Shown piece after piece: positions 37,591-49,897 of a stretch of DNA of 64,000 nucleotides. Source of the stretch: Paramacrobiotus metropolitanus (taxonomy: Eukaryota; Tardigrada; Eutardigrada; Parachela; Macrobiotidae); contig NW_026570223.1 of NCBI RefSeq assembly GCF_019649055.1, positions 186,001 through 250,000 of the forward strand, in the 5' to 3' direction. The translations under genes and the position numbers were made by a program. The notes under the pieces are model-generated. The model was given only the letters and a program-made list of their open reading frames with translations, was not told the DNA's origin and did no database searches. Each line of letters begins with the position of its first letter. Position 1 is the stretch's first letter.

Positions 37591-38277
37591 TCGTTTGATA
37601 TTATACTCGTACATCTGCATCGTAATTCTACAATACTTTCTGTGAAGGCCGATAGCTCCGCCTTCATGATTGGCCATTCGCCATTGTGTTTTGCTGTTCT
37701 GGGGATTTCCATCCCACACATTGCTGCTATTTTGACGGACCTACAGCACAGCTGCGCTGGCTGTAGGATCCGATCTCATTAGTCTGGTGTTGCTGCGCCA
37801 CGGTGCGCGAGTTAGATTTCGGCATTAAAGCCTCAATCCGGGTTCGCCGCTGTTTCGCCGTCGAAGGTACGTGGGCGCCCATAAGGCCCCACGTAACATT
37901 TCCAACTTTCTACTGCGTCGCAAAATAACACAGTACTATAGTAGGACATAATGTTACCCAGGAGAGAAGAGTGGACAGCAACGCTGCTCAACAAACGGGT
38001 TCACGATTGAAAATCAAAAGGTTTTGATCTGCTAATCGAAATGCCGATTTTCATTACTTTTTTTTGGTTTCAACCGAAAAGGTCCCGTAATAATTACGAA
38101 ATCACTGTCGACCTTCAGCAACGTTTGTTACTGCGAATTATCACAGCTGATAAATTGATAAAGAAACATTGAGTTTATCATCAGCATGAGAAGTAAAACG
38201 AACCAGTCAATAATGAAACAATTCAGTTTCCCGAATTCTCATGGAATCCGACTAAGCGATACCAACAGCCAACACAT
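37591..38277. other. Spacer downstream of Kelch copy B
   Basis: No gene is supported. It should contain the 3' UTR of Kelch copy B at its right end. Confidence 0.4.
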
Positions 38278-40926
38278 TCATTCCTGCCCTCTTCGTTGAT
38301 CAGAAACGATCTGGCCAGTCCAGTTGGTGCCTGCAGTTTGTCACACAAGTGTTATTCAATTTCCAGACGCAAGCATGAAACAGTTCACACAGCGTACAGA
38401 AACCATTCCATAAAAACTGCTGAATCAGCCAAGTAATTACCCTTTTTCATCGTCATCACCGTGCAGCCAAAGCTATGGTTCGGCTTGGACAGTCGGCAGG
38501 GATGTATGCGCCAAACATCTAGGCCTTCATCGTAAAACTCGATATCGCGATTATCGTCGTTTCCGCCTCCAAGAACATAGATCTTGCCATCCATGTACGC
38601 ACATCCCGCTCTGCAGTGACCGCTAATCGTATCGCCTGAAATTGACCAGTTTGAGTTCACAAGGAAATACTATGATATCAAATGGCTGCGTTAACGGGAA
38701 CCGGATAACATCACAGCACAGACCACGGAGACCTACCTTTTTTCGACCACTGATCATAGTTGATCTCGTACGCCTCTACGCGACGCACACGGCGATCAGA
38801 AGAATATCCACCTACGCAAAGGGAAGGCCTTAACGTATCTGTTGGGAATTGCACACTGTAAACATCATTTCACTCCTACTGATAACGTAAATGATGCCAT
38901 TCGCGCCAACACAGGCAGTGCAGTCTTCCCGGGCAGTTGGCATGTCGGCCAGTTTATTCCACGCATCCGCTGCTGGATCGTAGCAGAAGGCCGAGTGGGT
39001 ACTCGAATATCCATCTGATTTTGTCATCCCACCAAACACGTACAGCCGGTCATTGGTGGCCACTATGGCAAATCCAGCTAACGGGAGAGGCAGCCCAGCC
39101 ACGGGTTGCCAAACATTTTTCTCTGGATCGTAGCACTCCGCAGCAGTCAGCACTTCTCCCTTATCGTTACAGCCACCAACAGCGTAGACCCGGCCATTGA
39201 GAGCAGCCACACCGCCACAAGCGCGGTTGGCCAGCATAGGCGCCAGATCCGCGCATTCATTACCAAACAGATCAAGCCGGCTGACTTGATTCGTCGGGCT
39301 CCCATCAATTTTGACACCACCACATATGATCAACGAGTCCTTCATAACAGCTATGCCGCATCCATAAACGGCACGCGGAAGCTGTGGTCTTTCCATGCGC
39401 CATGCAGCCGATATGGATGGACAGAAAACCTCCACTGAACTCACATCGGTATCGAACTCAACGCCTCCAACGCACACGATAACCTTGGGCAGACCTCATA
39501 AAAGCAAAAACAAAATAAAGGGTAAACAAAAATAGTAATCGTTCTATTTTAGAAAAAAACATCAACACATTAGTGACACTAATAATAACAACAAAAACGT
39601 AAACAATAACAAACGGTTTACTGTACGATTCTCGTGGCCGGCATCGAGATAACAGCGATTCAGGATTGCTACCGGGTAGCTGGTCAAGAGTCCGCGACTG
39701 AAGTGGGAAATTGACAGCGCCAGTGCTGACAAGCCCATTAAAAAGAGCCAAAAAATAATTTTCAAGACGCTTGACAGAGAGAAATGGTACACGGATATAC
39801 TGCAAAACGTTGGGCAACTTCGCCGTCCGGCCAGTCTGGTCATGATCGAACCAACGCTTTACAGCCTCCAGTACTTCATCCTCGTGTTCGACGCATAAAT
39901 CATCTGATGCTGTCAGTTCAGTCACCTAAAAACGGCAATTTGTAAGTAACCACCCAAAAAGCGGCGGCCTTTTTTTGACATGCTTTTATTTTTGTTATCA
40001 TATAAAGATATTAAACACAGAATATCAGAGGTAACAGAGGCAAAAGGTTATGCTATCGTTTCATGATACAATAATTAACAATCTGAATGTTACAGATATC
40101 AGAAATTTCCAGCTATCACAAATCCTACAAGCAAGAAAAGCACTGTACCTTTTCTGCATCCAGCTGCAAGAAGTCAACGCCGTGTGCAATCTTGACAAAA
40201 TGCTGGCAAACCAAGACTTCAGCCTTGTTGGCCAGATACGGATTGTTGTGCGTCTGCGCCAGCGAGTACACCAGCAGACAACTGGATGCATCCAGGCGAC
40301 TTTCCAGGAAATCCCAGCACAGTTTAGCGACGGGAGAGAAGTCCAAGAAGAGCGCCGCAACGAGAACTGACTCAACAGTGTCGTCATCCAGGCAGATTTG
40401 TAAAGTGTACGCGTATGTCACCAATCTACAAGAAAGACGAGGAAAGAGCTAATCCCATAATATGATAATCAAGTCGATGTCGAAATAAATTAAATAATAC
40501 CAACGGAAACAAAAGAAAGATTTTAGTGGCTCACAATTTCAATAAAAAAATAATCAAGCAGTTTTACAGGATTCAGTTTTAATTCACATATGCAGAGTTA
40601 CCAGAGTACTAGTATTAGCTTTTTGAAGCTTACTTGTTCAGCAGCGTGGCAAAGGAGATATTCTGCAACGGGATCTCCGCTTGGGAAGATTCTTTCCAAT
40701 CAGTTGAAAACATGCTGCGAAAGTAGCTGCTGTGAGCACTGAGCACAACACGATGGCAAGGAATACCAGCTGCTGAATCTTCGGCTCCTTTGAGGATTAC
40801 GTCGCACAGAACTCCACTGCTCTTCAGATCCTGCAGTCCGTCCAGAAATCCCTGCACCACGCTGGAGCAAACAGAGGGACGGACAGTGGCCGAATCTGTG
40901 CTGGGTTGCATATGATCGGAAGACAT
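38278..40926 (-). CDS. BTB-BACK-Kelch protein, copy B (intact)
   Basis: Seven exons on the - strand: 40634-40926, 40149-40425, 39622-39925, 38880-39494, 38737-38811, 38441-38635, 38278-38330; 603 residues, every junction in phase. The BTB domain (about 30-140) contains GVLCDVILKG and CHRVVLSAHSSYFRSMF, the BACK domain spans exons 2-3 (CWDFLESRLDASSC, EHEDEVLEAVKRW) and five to six kelch blocks fill exons 4-7 (ICGGVKIDG, YAVGGCNDKGE, YVFGGMTKSDG, YVLGGGNDD). The family links substrates to CUL3 for ubiquitination through the kelch propeller; the substrate here is unknown. The protein ends GTNWTGQ plus a short tail, as in A and C. It is the only one of the three copies free of a disabling mutation. 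Confidence 0.9.
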
Positions 40927-41328
40927 GATGCGACAAGACCGTAGGAGGTTGCTAACTGGTAAGATCAGAATAGGAACAACGTGGAAATCTAAAAATGACC
41001 AAACTAGACTTAACTAGCTAACGATCTGATTGTAACGGTTACAGGACGAATCTAAAAAGAAATTGTGCAGCAGTGAATTACGTAAACTGATGGCGGCGAT
41101 TCCACTGTTTCAGTTCTGCTAAATCAGGCTTGTAGGAGGACCGCCGTCCGTTGGCGGTGTGCTGAGCGACAACAATGGCAAGTGGCAACCATGAACCATC
41201 CTACCGATCTCATTCTCAAATTAAGTTTTACTGGACAATAAGAGTACAGTACAGTAGTACAGCTCTTTTACCAGTCCCAAAACTCACCGCCGGTATTCCA
41301 GTTATATAACCGGAAATATTGCTGACTG
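40927..41328. other. Upstream region of Kelch copy B
   Basis: No coding sequence recognised; presumably the promoter of Kelch copy B on the - strand. Confidence 0.4.
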
Positions 41329-41535
41329 TTATCATCAGACTTCCTGTTGCTCTGTTGATTAACGGTGTTGACCAAACCTTCGGTACGTACAAGGCCGCTG
41401 ACACTCGGAAGCTGGAAGTGGTCAAAAGGGGCACTGCGGGTCAGCTCTCAGCAATAGCGTAGACGACATCATAAAGCATGGGCTGCTTGCTGGTCGGTCA
41501 CCACGCCGGGACTGATATCTTAACGATAAGAAAGT
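41329..41535 (-). pseudogene. SDR exon 5 remnant
   Basis: Aligns with exon 5 of SDR copy A (23670-23910): both share TTATCATCAGACTTCC and GGGACTGATATC-TTAACGAT on the + strand, including the exon's splice acceptor. A deletion of about 20 bp and other indels destroy the frame. No other SDR exon is nearby. Confidence 0.85.
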
Positions 41536-41583
41536 AACTGAAGTGTGCTTCGCTTCCCGCAACCGCGTCAACGTCTGCGTAAT

Positions 41584-41737
41584 TGTGAAGTATTGTATAA
41601 GTAATACTTTAATAGTCAATTAATACTACATAATTAATGATGTGAACAGCAACTGCGCAGCAGGTAGAATGACAGGAATATAACAGGAAGACGTATGAAG
41701 TAAAACAGTAGTTGCTAGGACAGCAACGTACACGACA
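41584..41737 (-). repeat. LTR of the miniature element (left, 3' LTR in - orientation)
   Basis: Nearly identical to 42715-42868; the noticed difference is TATTGTATA here against TATTGCATA there. Confidence 0.88.
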
Positions 41738-42714
41738 ACTCGTCCCCACGTATCGAAAGTGATACGGAATTAAGTATCGGAATTGTAATTGTACGTACAG
41801 GATGTAGAAACGAACTTGCATAGAATTTAGCAGTTAGGTAAGCACTTGTAATTAAGTAGCGTATTAGCGAAACCGTATAAGCAAGTATAAGAATTAATCC
41901 GTATAAATTAAAGTATTGCACTGCATTGTAAAGTGCATGTAGGAGTACGATCCCGGATCCAGGCAACCGAACTGGAACGGCAACTGGCATGTGAGTTGAA
42001 ATTCATCGCATCATCCAAGTGCAGGAAATACGGTGTAAACCATACGAACCGTAGTAGCAAGGTTATCCGGATTCTAAGTGTAAGGCGCCATACGAAGGAT
42101 TTAACCATTGCGTAGTCGGCTCGAATAACGGTGTAACATTGTACGATACTGTGTATTGTACTCCAGGACAGGACGTACTGTACATTCGTACATAACACGT
42201 TCAGGTTGCTCTGTGGATTACGGTAGGAGGTAAACAAGGATACGTACGGTACGGAATAACAGGACTGCAGAGCAAACGCTGCATAGAACATTAATGGTGA
42301 ACGCAGGCCATGACAACAACCAACAGCAACTGAATGGAATGACGCGTAGGGCAAAATAGCGCTCTGCAAGGTCATCAGGGCGTTACGAAGAATTTGCTCC
42401 ATCCAGATCATCCAGAAGGACGATTGGCATTACGTTGAGCAGTTTGGCGATGCACGTTCAGGCAACTACACGGAACGAAGATCCGTTGGTAGCGCTATGG
42501 TACTGGCAGGGCGGTACCAGCAGTAAATAATATCCACCAGCATCGTGGGGAAAAGGGTGGCAGAGCATCCGCTGCCGAACAGGTGTGGGGCGGTGGCAGA
42601 CTGCCAGGCGAGTGCATGCGGAATCGGCATCGGATCCCTCCCATGGCAGATTATGACCGTATAGTGTAGTCGTAGGAGAAATTAGTAAGCATGAATTCGA
42701 ATTCTTCACGCCAA

Positions 42715-42868
42715 TGTGAAGTATTGCATAAGTAATACTTTAATAGTCAATTAATACTACATAATTAATGATGTGAACAGCAACTGCGCAGCAGGTAGAA
42801 TGACAGGAATATAACAGGAAGACGTATGAAGTAAAACAGTAGTTGCTAGGACAGCAACGTACACGACA
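42715..42868 (-). repeat. LTR of the miniature element (right, 5' LTR in - orientation)
   Basis: Same length and ends as the left copy; followed by the target duplication GTAAT. Confidence 0.88.
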
Positions 42869-43350
42869 GTAATTAACGTTTTTGTATTGTACAGTACTGC
42901 TTCCATACTACAATGTTGAGCGTTGTGAACGGCTCCAGACTAATGCCTCCAGTGTTGACACACTGTAAAATTAATGTTGGTTATAACTGGTTTAACTGCG
43001 GTTTTCCCTGTGTTGTTGTACGCGCGAAAACAGTATTTCGGTTTGGTCGTTTTCGGTTGATTTCAAAGACGTTTCCTTTCAGCGGTGCAAACATCAGACT
43101 TGTACAAAAACTTTAATTTGGTTTCTTATAGCTTACGATCTTTTTTATTACATGTTAGAAGTACCGCATTATTAATGAATATCAGCAAAATGCACAAAAT
43201 ATGTAAAGGTATGATGATGGGCACCCATTGACCATCGAAACACGAGGTCCGTAACGAACCCAGTAGTAAAACCGACATGAAATGCTGCTAAAATCCATTT
43301 CCACTGATACATAACCAAAGCGATCGTCAAGCCGCAAACACCGTTTATCT
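42869..43350. other. Spacer downstream of Kelch copy C
   Basis: A short + strand frame (42913-43116) has no domain. It includes the 3' UTR side of Kelch copy C. Confidence 0.4.
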
Positions 43351-46245
43351 TCATTCCTGTCCCGCTTCTTCATCATCCGAAGTGTCATTCACTTCACCAG
43401 TCCAGTTGCTACCTGTGGAGCACACATTCATTGTTACAAGTAATTTCCACATGAAAACTTAGCGCACAGTTCGCAAATCGTACAACAACGACGGCTCTCG
43501 AATTTCTGCAAAAACCACCGCATCTATCAAATAACTCACCTTTTTTCATCGGCATCACCACACAGCCAAAGCTCTCTTTTGGCTGAGATAGTCGGCAGGG
43601 ATGAACGCTCCACATGCCGGTATCCTCGTCATAAAACTCGATATCAGAACGAACACCGTCTTCGTCGCCTCCGCCGCCAAGGGCAAAGATCCGGCCGTCC
43701 ACATAACCACAACCGGCTGCGGAGCGAGCGCTAATCATATCACCTGCAGTGTGATAAGGACGAATTTATGCATAGACAGGAAAAGTTAAACAAGAAAGAA
43801 ATATCAAATGCCGCGTTCAGCGAAACACATCGTAATTAATGCATTCTGCAAGTGCGTCGCAACCCGCCGGCAAATACCCACTTTTTTTCAACCATCGATC
43901 GTTACGGATTTCGTAAGCCTCAACGCAACGCAAATATCTACCATCTTCTGATTTTCCACCTACAAAAATCGAGGATCGTAACGCATCTGTTCGGAATTCC
44001 GCATACAAGCATAATTTCACTCCTACCGATTACGTAAATTAGGCCACCGGGACCCACACAGGCACTACAATAACGCCGTGCAGTTGGCATGTCGGCCAGC
44101 GTAATCCATGCATCCACTGCTGGATCGTAGCATAACGCCGCGTTAGCCGTTGTAAAAGTGCCTCCCCATGTGGACCTGCCCCCAAACACGTACAGCCGAT
44201 TATTGGTAGCCACCATGGCGAAATGACCTAATGGAAGTGGTAGTCCGGCGACGGGCTGCCAAGTATTTTTCTCAAGGTCGTAAAATTCAACGGCGGCCAT
44301 CGGTTCGTCTTCCTCGTTATAGCCACCAACAGCGTAGACGCGGCCGTTAAGAGAAGCGGCACCCCCAAAGGCGCGGCGGGACAGCATAGGTGTCAGATCC
44401 GTCGATCGATCACGAAACAGATCCAGCCGACGAACGCGCTTCAGATCAGCGTAAGGCAAGGGACCATCATCTTCCAAGCCGCCGCATACCATCAATGAGT
44501 CCTTCAGAACCGCCACGCCGAATCCAAGAACGCCATACGGAAGCCTTGGTTTTTCCATGCGCCACACAACCGACATGGAGGGACTGAAAATCTCCACCAC
44601 GCACAGAGCAGTCGGCTCACCCCCAACACACACAATAACCTTGGGCAAACCTAAAGAAAAATTTATAACAAGAAAACAAAAACAGAATGAAACCAGTAGT
44701 AGTCATGGGATGTGTTGCTTACTAGATTTATAAATTATTTCAGTCGCTCTTCAAGAGATCAACGAACGCAATACATAACAATGGCATTAATACGGCATAA
44801 ATAGCAAAGTTAACAAAAACCATTTCGCTTACTATACGATTCCCGTGGTCGGCATCGGGATAGTACTGACTCGGGATTCTGACATAGCTCGTCAAGATTC
44901 GACGACGGACATGGGAAATTATCAGCGCCAGAGTTGTCAAACCCATTAGAGAAAGCCAATTAATAATTGTGAAGACGCTTGGGAGAAAGAAATGGCACAC
45001 GGATATACTGTAAAACGTGGGACAACTGCGCCTTCCGCCCAGCCTGGTCGTGGTCAGACCAACGTTTAACAGCCTCAAACACTTCATCCTCGTGTTCAAC
45101 GTTCAGGTCATCGGATGCTGCCAATTCAACCATCTAAAAGTTGATTGAAATATGTGCTAAATGTGCATCAAATTTCTCCCAGTTGGACCATCTTCAGTCA
45201 TTAGACTATTTCTAAAGTTACTCGTTCTGAGAAAATACGTAAGAAAAATAAAATTAACAAATACGCAAAGCAGTGCGGTACGATAAAAAAACAACACAAC
45301 AAGAGAAGGTCGTTGTCATAAAACTGAGTGACAAGGATTATGACATCTTTCTATCTGCGGTAATATGTACATATTTACCATGCTCCCTTTCAAAAACATG
45401 ATTGCTAGTCGGTACATACGTAAGAAATGTGACTACCAGAAATGTAAAAAATTTCTACCTTTTCGAAATCTTCACAGCCAAAAAGAACCAAATAACTAGC
45501 AGATACCTGTTGTCCGTCCAGCTGCAAAAATTCACCACTCTGTGCAATTATGATAAAATGCTGACACGCCAAGGCTTTGGCCTTGTTGGCCAAATGCGGA
45601 TTGTTGTGAGTGTGCGCCAGACAGTACACCTGCAGACAACTGGATGCATTCAGGCGACTCTCCAAGAAATCCCAGCACAGTTTAGCGACGGGAGAGAAGT
45701 CGAAGAAGAGCGCCGCAACGAGAACTGACTCAACGCTGTCGTCATCCAGGCAGATTTGCAGAGTGTACGCATAAGTCACCAACCTACACGGAAAGATAAG
45801 GAAAGGCTGAGCTCCAGTTTGGTTATCAAATCGACCACGAAATAACAACGAGCGCATAAGAAAGTACTGTACTCAGTGACTCAAATATTGAAACAACCAT
45901 TACGAAGTAATTCTGCTGGAATCAGTTAAAATTTCCTTAGCGTTTTGTAGCTTACGTGTTCAGCGTGTTGAAGGAGATATTCTGCAACGGGATCTCCTTC
46001 TGAAAAGATTCTTTCCATTCAGCAGAAAACATGCTGCGAAAGTAGCTGCTGTGGGCACTGAGGATAGCACGATGACAGGGAATCCCATTAGATGCATCGT
46101 CTGCTCCTTTGAGGATCACGTCACACAGAACTCCGCTGCTCTTCAGATCCTGCAGTCCCTCCAGAAATCCCTGCACTTCGCTGGAGTCCACAGAGAGATG
46201 GACGCTGGTGGAGTCTTTACTGCGTTGCGCTTGATCTGACGACAT
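43351..46245 (-). pseudogene. BTB-BACK-Kelch gene, copy C, with an in-frame stop in BACK
   Basis: Seven exons on the - strand: 45956-46245, 45507-45783, 44833-45133, 44027-44650, 43882-43959, 43540-43743, 43351-43412; 611 codons plus stop if read through. BTB (GVLCDVILKG), BACK (CWDFLESRLNASSC, HEDEVFEAVKRW) and kelch repeats (VCGGLEDDG, YAVGGYNEED, YVFGGRSTWGG, FALGGGGDED) are all in place and all splice sites are canonical. In exon 3, codon 58 of the exon reads TAA (44960-44962) where B has TTT and A has ATT (LENY-x-LA). That truncates the product in the BACK domain before the kelch propeller. Alternatively a BTB-only short protein is made. A start 24 codons further upstream (46317) is open, but 46245 is the position conserved in A and B. 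Confidence 0.78.
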
Positions 46246-46831
46246 GATGAGATGGGCAGCGGGACTCGAGTCTGAAACTGCAGGGAATGAATGGCTTCGG
46301 TTTGATTCCGTCACCACGACGCTCCCCTAAAATTACGCTCCCCTAAAATTCTTTCAGTTACACTGTTACAGAGGTTCAGGAGAATCATACAGTTACGATA
46401 GTGCTAATTTGTAAGAAGTAACAAGAGCTGAACAGAAACCCCGAAACAAAATGTCTTACCTTTTCACTGTTCAGCAATTAATTGCAGTCTTCAGTAATGT
46501 CAAAACCGTTTAAAAGTGATAAACGCGGAAATGATTAAGTTAAGGAGCTGAGGAAAAATCATCAAATGGCGTGCAAGTACTGACCATGGTGAGTACAGTC
46601 TGCTTCAGTGCATTACATAGTACTGTACGTACTGTATTAAGAGGTGTGACTCCGGACAACTGTCCAGCCGCTACCACCGTTCGTGTACGTACAAAACGAT
46701 GATACTCCGCCGTACTTTTGTACTACTTACTGTTAACAAATATTCTATATTTAATTACTGTAACTAATTTTTATTGTACTGATAAAATTTTTATTGCACT
46801 TGCACTGGCGAAGGACAAGTACAATGTATGC
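46246..46831. other. Upstream region of Kelch copy C up to the gag element
   Basis: Contains a short tandem duplication of CGCTCCCCTAAAATTA (about 46319-46350) close to the Kelch start. No gene. Confidence 0.45.
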
Positions 46832-47016
46832 TATAACGGGCAACGGAACCGGCTGATACTGCTCGAAATATTGCTAACCCAACGACTGAAGATACCGCAG
46901 GAAATACATCGCTATATATACTGAACCGCTCGTACAGGAACAGGAAATACAAGAGGCGGGACAACCAAGCACATACTCGTACATACTAATACATGAGACA
47001 GGAATCCCCCGTTACA
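46832..47016 (-). repeat. 3' LTR of the gag-only element
   Basis: 185 bp, identical to 51462-51646 except ACATCG here against ACGTCG there. Confidence 0.92.
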
Positions 47017-47027
47017 CTCCCCTCTTA
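47017..47027 (-). promoter_or_regulatory. Polypurine tract
   Basis: On the element strand TAAGAGGGGAG abuts the TGTAAC start of the 3' LTR, where plus-strand DNA synthesis would be primed. Confidence 0.75.
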
Positions 47028-47209
47028 CCAAACTGAAAACAGAATGTTTTCAGGGAAAAACAAACAAAAAACATATAAAAAAAAGAATTCAAAGCGTGCA
47101 AAAACATTAGAGAAATCACGATCAGATTTTTTGGGAGTACAAAACGTAGATTTAGTTCGAAAACATTATTAACAAAATAATAAGTAGACAGAGCAGAAGG
47201 ATCCGAAGC

Positions 47210-47279
47210 GTTCCACGTAGGACGATAGTTGTTGTATCCGTCCGGTTCCACGTAGGACGTAAGTTGTTGCATCCGTCCG
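47210..47279. repeat. 35-bp tandem duplication in the element's non-coding part
   Basis: Two units sharing GTTCCACGTAGGACG and ATCCGTCCG, with about three differences. Confidence 0.85.
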
Positions 47280-49897
47280 GTAAAGTCAGTCCGTCCAACG
47301 CTGAAGATTGACCACGTTATCCACATAGATTTGCGACATCCGGTTTCGTATTGGTCTTGGGAAAGGAAGTGTAAAATCGATGTCCACGACGTGAGTACAC
47401 CAGTAGAAAATCATTACAAACTTCTGGTTCTGAAAAACTCGAACACACATTGACGCAACCCTACTTATATTTACAAATGTTTTTGTAATTTTCAATTAAC
47501 GCGCTAATTTAATTTAACGATTCAGTTGTTGAAAATTGCCGCAAATACAAATCAAAATTATTCCAGAAACGCCACCTTCAAAATAAACCTTGCGAAAATC
47601 TTTCGGTCAATGAAGTATATAACATTGTATGGCGTAATATTGCGACAATGACGCATGAAGGGAGAATGAATGGAGCGAGATAAGAAGACAATGCGGATAA
47701 GATGGGGAGAGACAAAGGCACTAGAGCAATACTGCGTAAAGCGAGTGCATTACAATGGGGTGAATTTGAGTGATGAGTGGCAAGACAGAGTTATGAGGAT
47801 CAGCAGTGGAGACAGGATGATAGGGGCAAGAGAGAACCTGTGCTCTCTGTTTGCATGAAATGATGCGACGGGAAGGTATGAATACCTCAGAACTGGTGAG
47901 GCGTGAACAAGAGAAAAGATAGAGCGGGGAGAGAATCGGGCCAAAGTTACTTTCCTAATAAAATCGAGAGGTGCTTCATCGGGCCAAATGGAAAATGAAT
48001 ATCCAGCGAATGCAATGATCTTCCCTGTTCTGGCTATACAGAATTGCTGAGAATAGTACGACCGGCTAAAAAAGATAATCGACTGGCAAAACCAAGATTA
48101 AAAAAAGGAAAATAGGTGACAAGATGTGACACATGTTTGGCTGCTAATAAAATTATAATAAGAAATAACAAAAGAGTGGCAAGAAATAACAAAAGATGCA
48201 TACTGTTAATATTACGGAAGTGGCAGTACTATCTGTTAAGATTCTGTTCTTGAATTATTGAAAAGATGTACTTACGCCTTTACACTATGACATATAAATT
48301 AACGAAACAAGTACAAAAAGATTAAATCACGTCGAGAAATGTACTGTCGTAATCTGCTGCTTTACAAAAAAATTATTCGCTAACCAGAGTTAAGTCCAAA
48401 CCAATATCAGCAAAACAACATCTGACAATGCATAACTTCAGAACAAATACTTTTTTATGCCCGAACTATGGAAGGGACGCCCATCTTTCCAATACCGCGA
48501 TATGCGCACGAAATATACAATTTTTTTTTAAAAACAAATTTCGCGTTTTAATATAAACAAAATACTTACCGTCAGAAGCACTGTGCAGCAGTGATGATGG
48601 TAGACTACCAATAGGCGAGCTCGACCGGTGGGACACAAAGTTGCCAGTAATTTTTTAGCTGTTGTGCATATGGCAGTTGTTTTCGAAATTATGACACTTG
48701 CTGAGCTTTCGCGCATTAGATCGTCCGATGTTTAGGGCTTGACTAAGAGAATCAAACCAACAGGGACCGTTTATAGGTGCTCCTGGATGACAACACGACA
48801 CAATAGAAACAGAGGGCACGGACAAGGGCAGGCGTTTATAGCCGTGGCCCGTCTATATGGTCGAAAATTAGGTCACGACGCAACGAAACAAGGATGGGCG
48901 TTTATAGCACGCACCCGTATATGAGCGAATATAAATAGATTTGCTCGTGCAAAAGCCCTTTTCCATAAATTTTCAGTGATCTTCTTAATTTCGTAGATCT
49001 ACTTTAATTTCATTTTGCGTAATTAGCGTAATTCGGTTTAACACAAATACTTACTTGAGCTGCCGTGGTACACAGTGGTGATCAAGCTGCGTCTTCTGTT
49101 CGGCGGAATTATTATTCAAATTAATGCGCGCATTACTGTTACCATAAACTTTGCACAACCTTAAAACTGAACCAATCAATTTTTCTCTTTGCAGTCGAAG
49201 CAAACATTCATAATTGTCTGTTACCAAAATCAATGCGCATATTGCAGTACTACCACATAACCGCACCAGTTAATGGGAATTTCGAATAATAGTTCATGTT
49301 TTTGTGCCAAGCATGCCGTCATGTGTTGTGAACGCTGACATTTAGATTTAGGATCTTATTTTCGTGGAATGCGATAAGTTGGAATTTATTCTTAACTTTA
49401 AATGATGGTACATCTGGTTTTAGTGATTTTATTGAAAATTTTATAATTTAAGTTGACATTAACGATCTCTGGCTGCCCAAAAGGAGACGACAACATCTGG
49501 CGTTTTAAGTCATTAGCCGAACCAGCGGCGGAAAATTAATGATAGATAAGATTTAAGCGGTGCTGCGCATATGCAATAACAATTTAAATATATCCCAAAA
49601 TTCATTTCTGCACATTACATTGAGATAAACCATTACCGTTACCATCGCGAGGCTTTTCACATCTGGCCATCATCAAACAAATATTCAGCGAATCAGCGCT
49701 GTCAACCTCAAAAATTTTCTCACTTATCTGCCCTTTTCTCAATAACAATAAATACTGCTGCAGCCTTCAAAATCAACGGGCAGGCATCATTAATAACTCA
49801 GTACAATAATATAATATTAACAAAATTTTCAAAGAGCACTTTAGTTTACAAAACCGAAACAAATTTTCACGTACGAACGACAATTAGACCAGAAAAG

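Larger units (their letters stand above)
41584..42868 (-). mobile_element. Terminal-repeat retrotransposon in miniature (TRIM-like), 1285 bp
   Basis: Two 154-bp direct repeats (41584-41737, 42715-42868) flank 977 bp. The repeats start TGTG and end GACA (canonical TG...CA), differ at one base seen, and are bordered by a 5-bp target duplication GTAAT (41579-41583 and 42869-42873). On the - strand, TGGCGTGAAGAATTCG one base inside the right LTR would serve as tRNA primer site, and a G-rich stretch (GTGGGGACGAG) precedes the left LTR. The internal part has a 167-codon - strand frame without similarity to gag or pol, so the element would be mobilised in trans. Confidence 0.85.

Noticed and set aside
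41908-42411. 167-codon - strand frame inside the miniature element
   Set aside because: Composition is that of translated non-coding DNA (Ser, Cys, Leu, Tyr-rich) with no gag or pol motif; the element is best seen as non-coding.
47670-47858. 62-codon + strand frame in the purine-rich part of the gag element
   Set aside because: Antisense to the element and without a domain; purine-rich DNA easily gives Lys/Arg/Glu-rich open frames.
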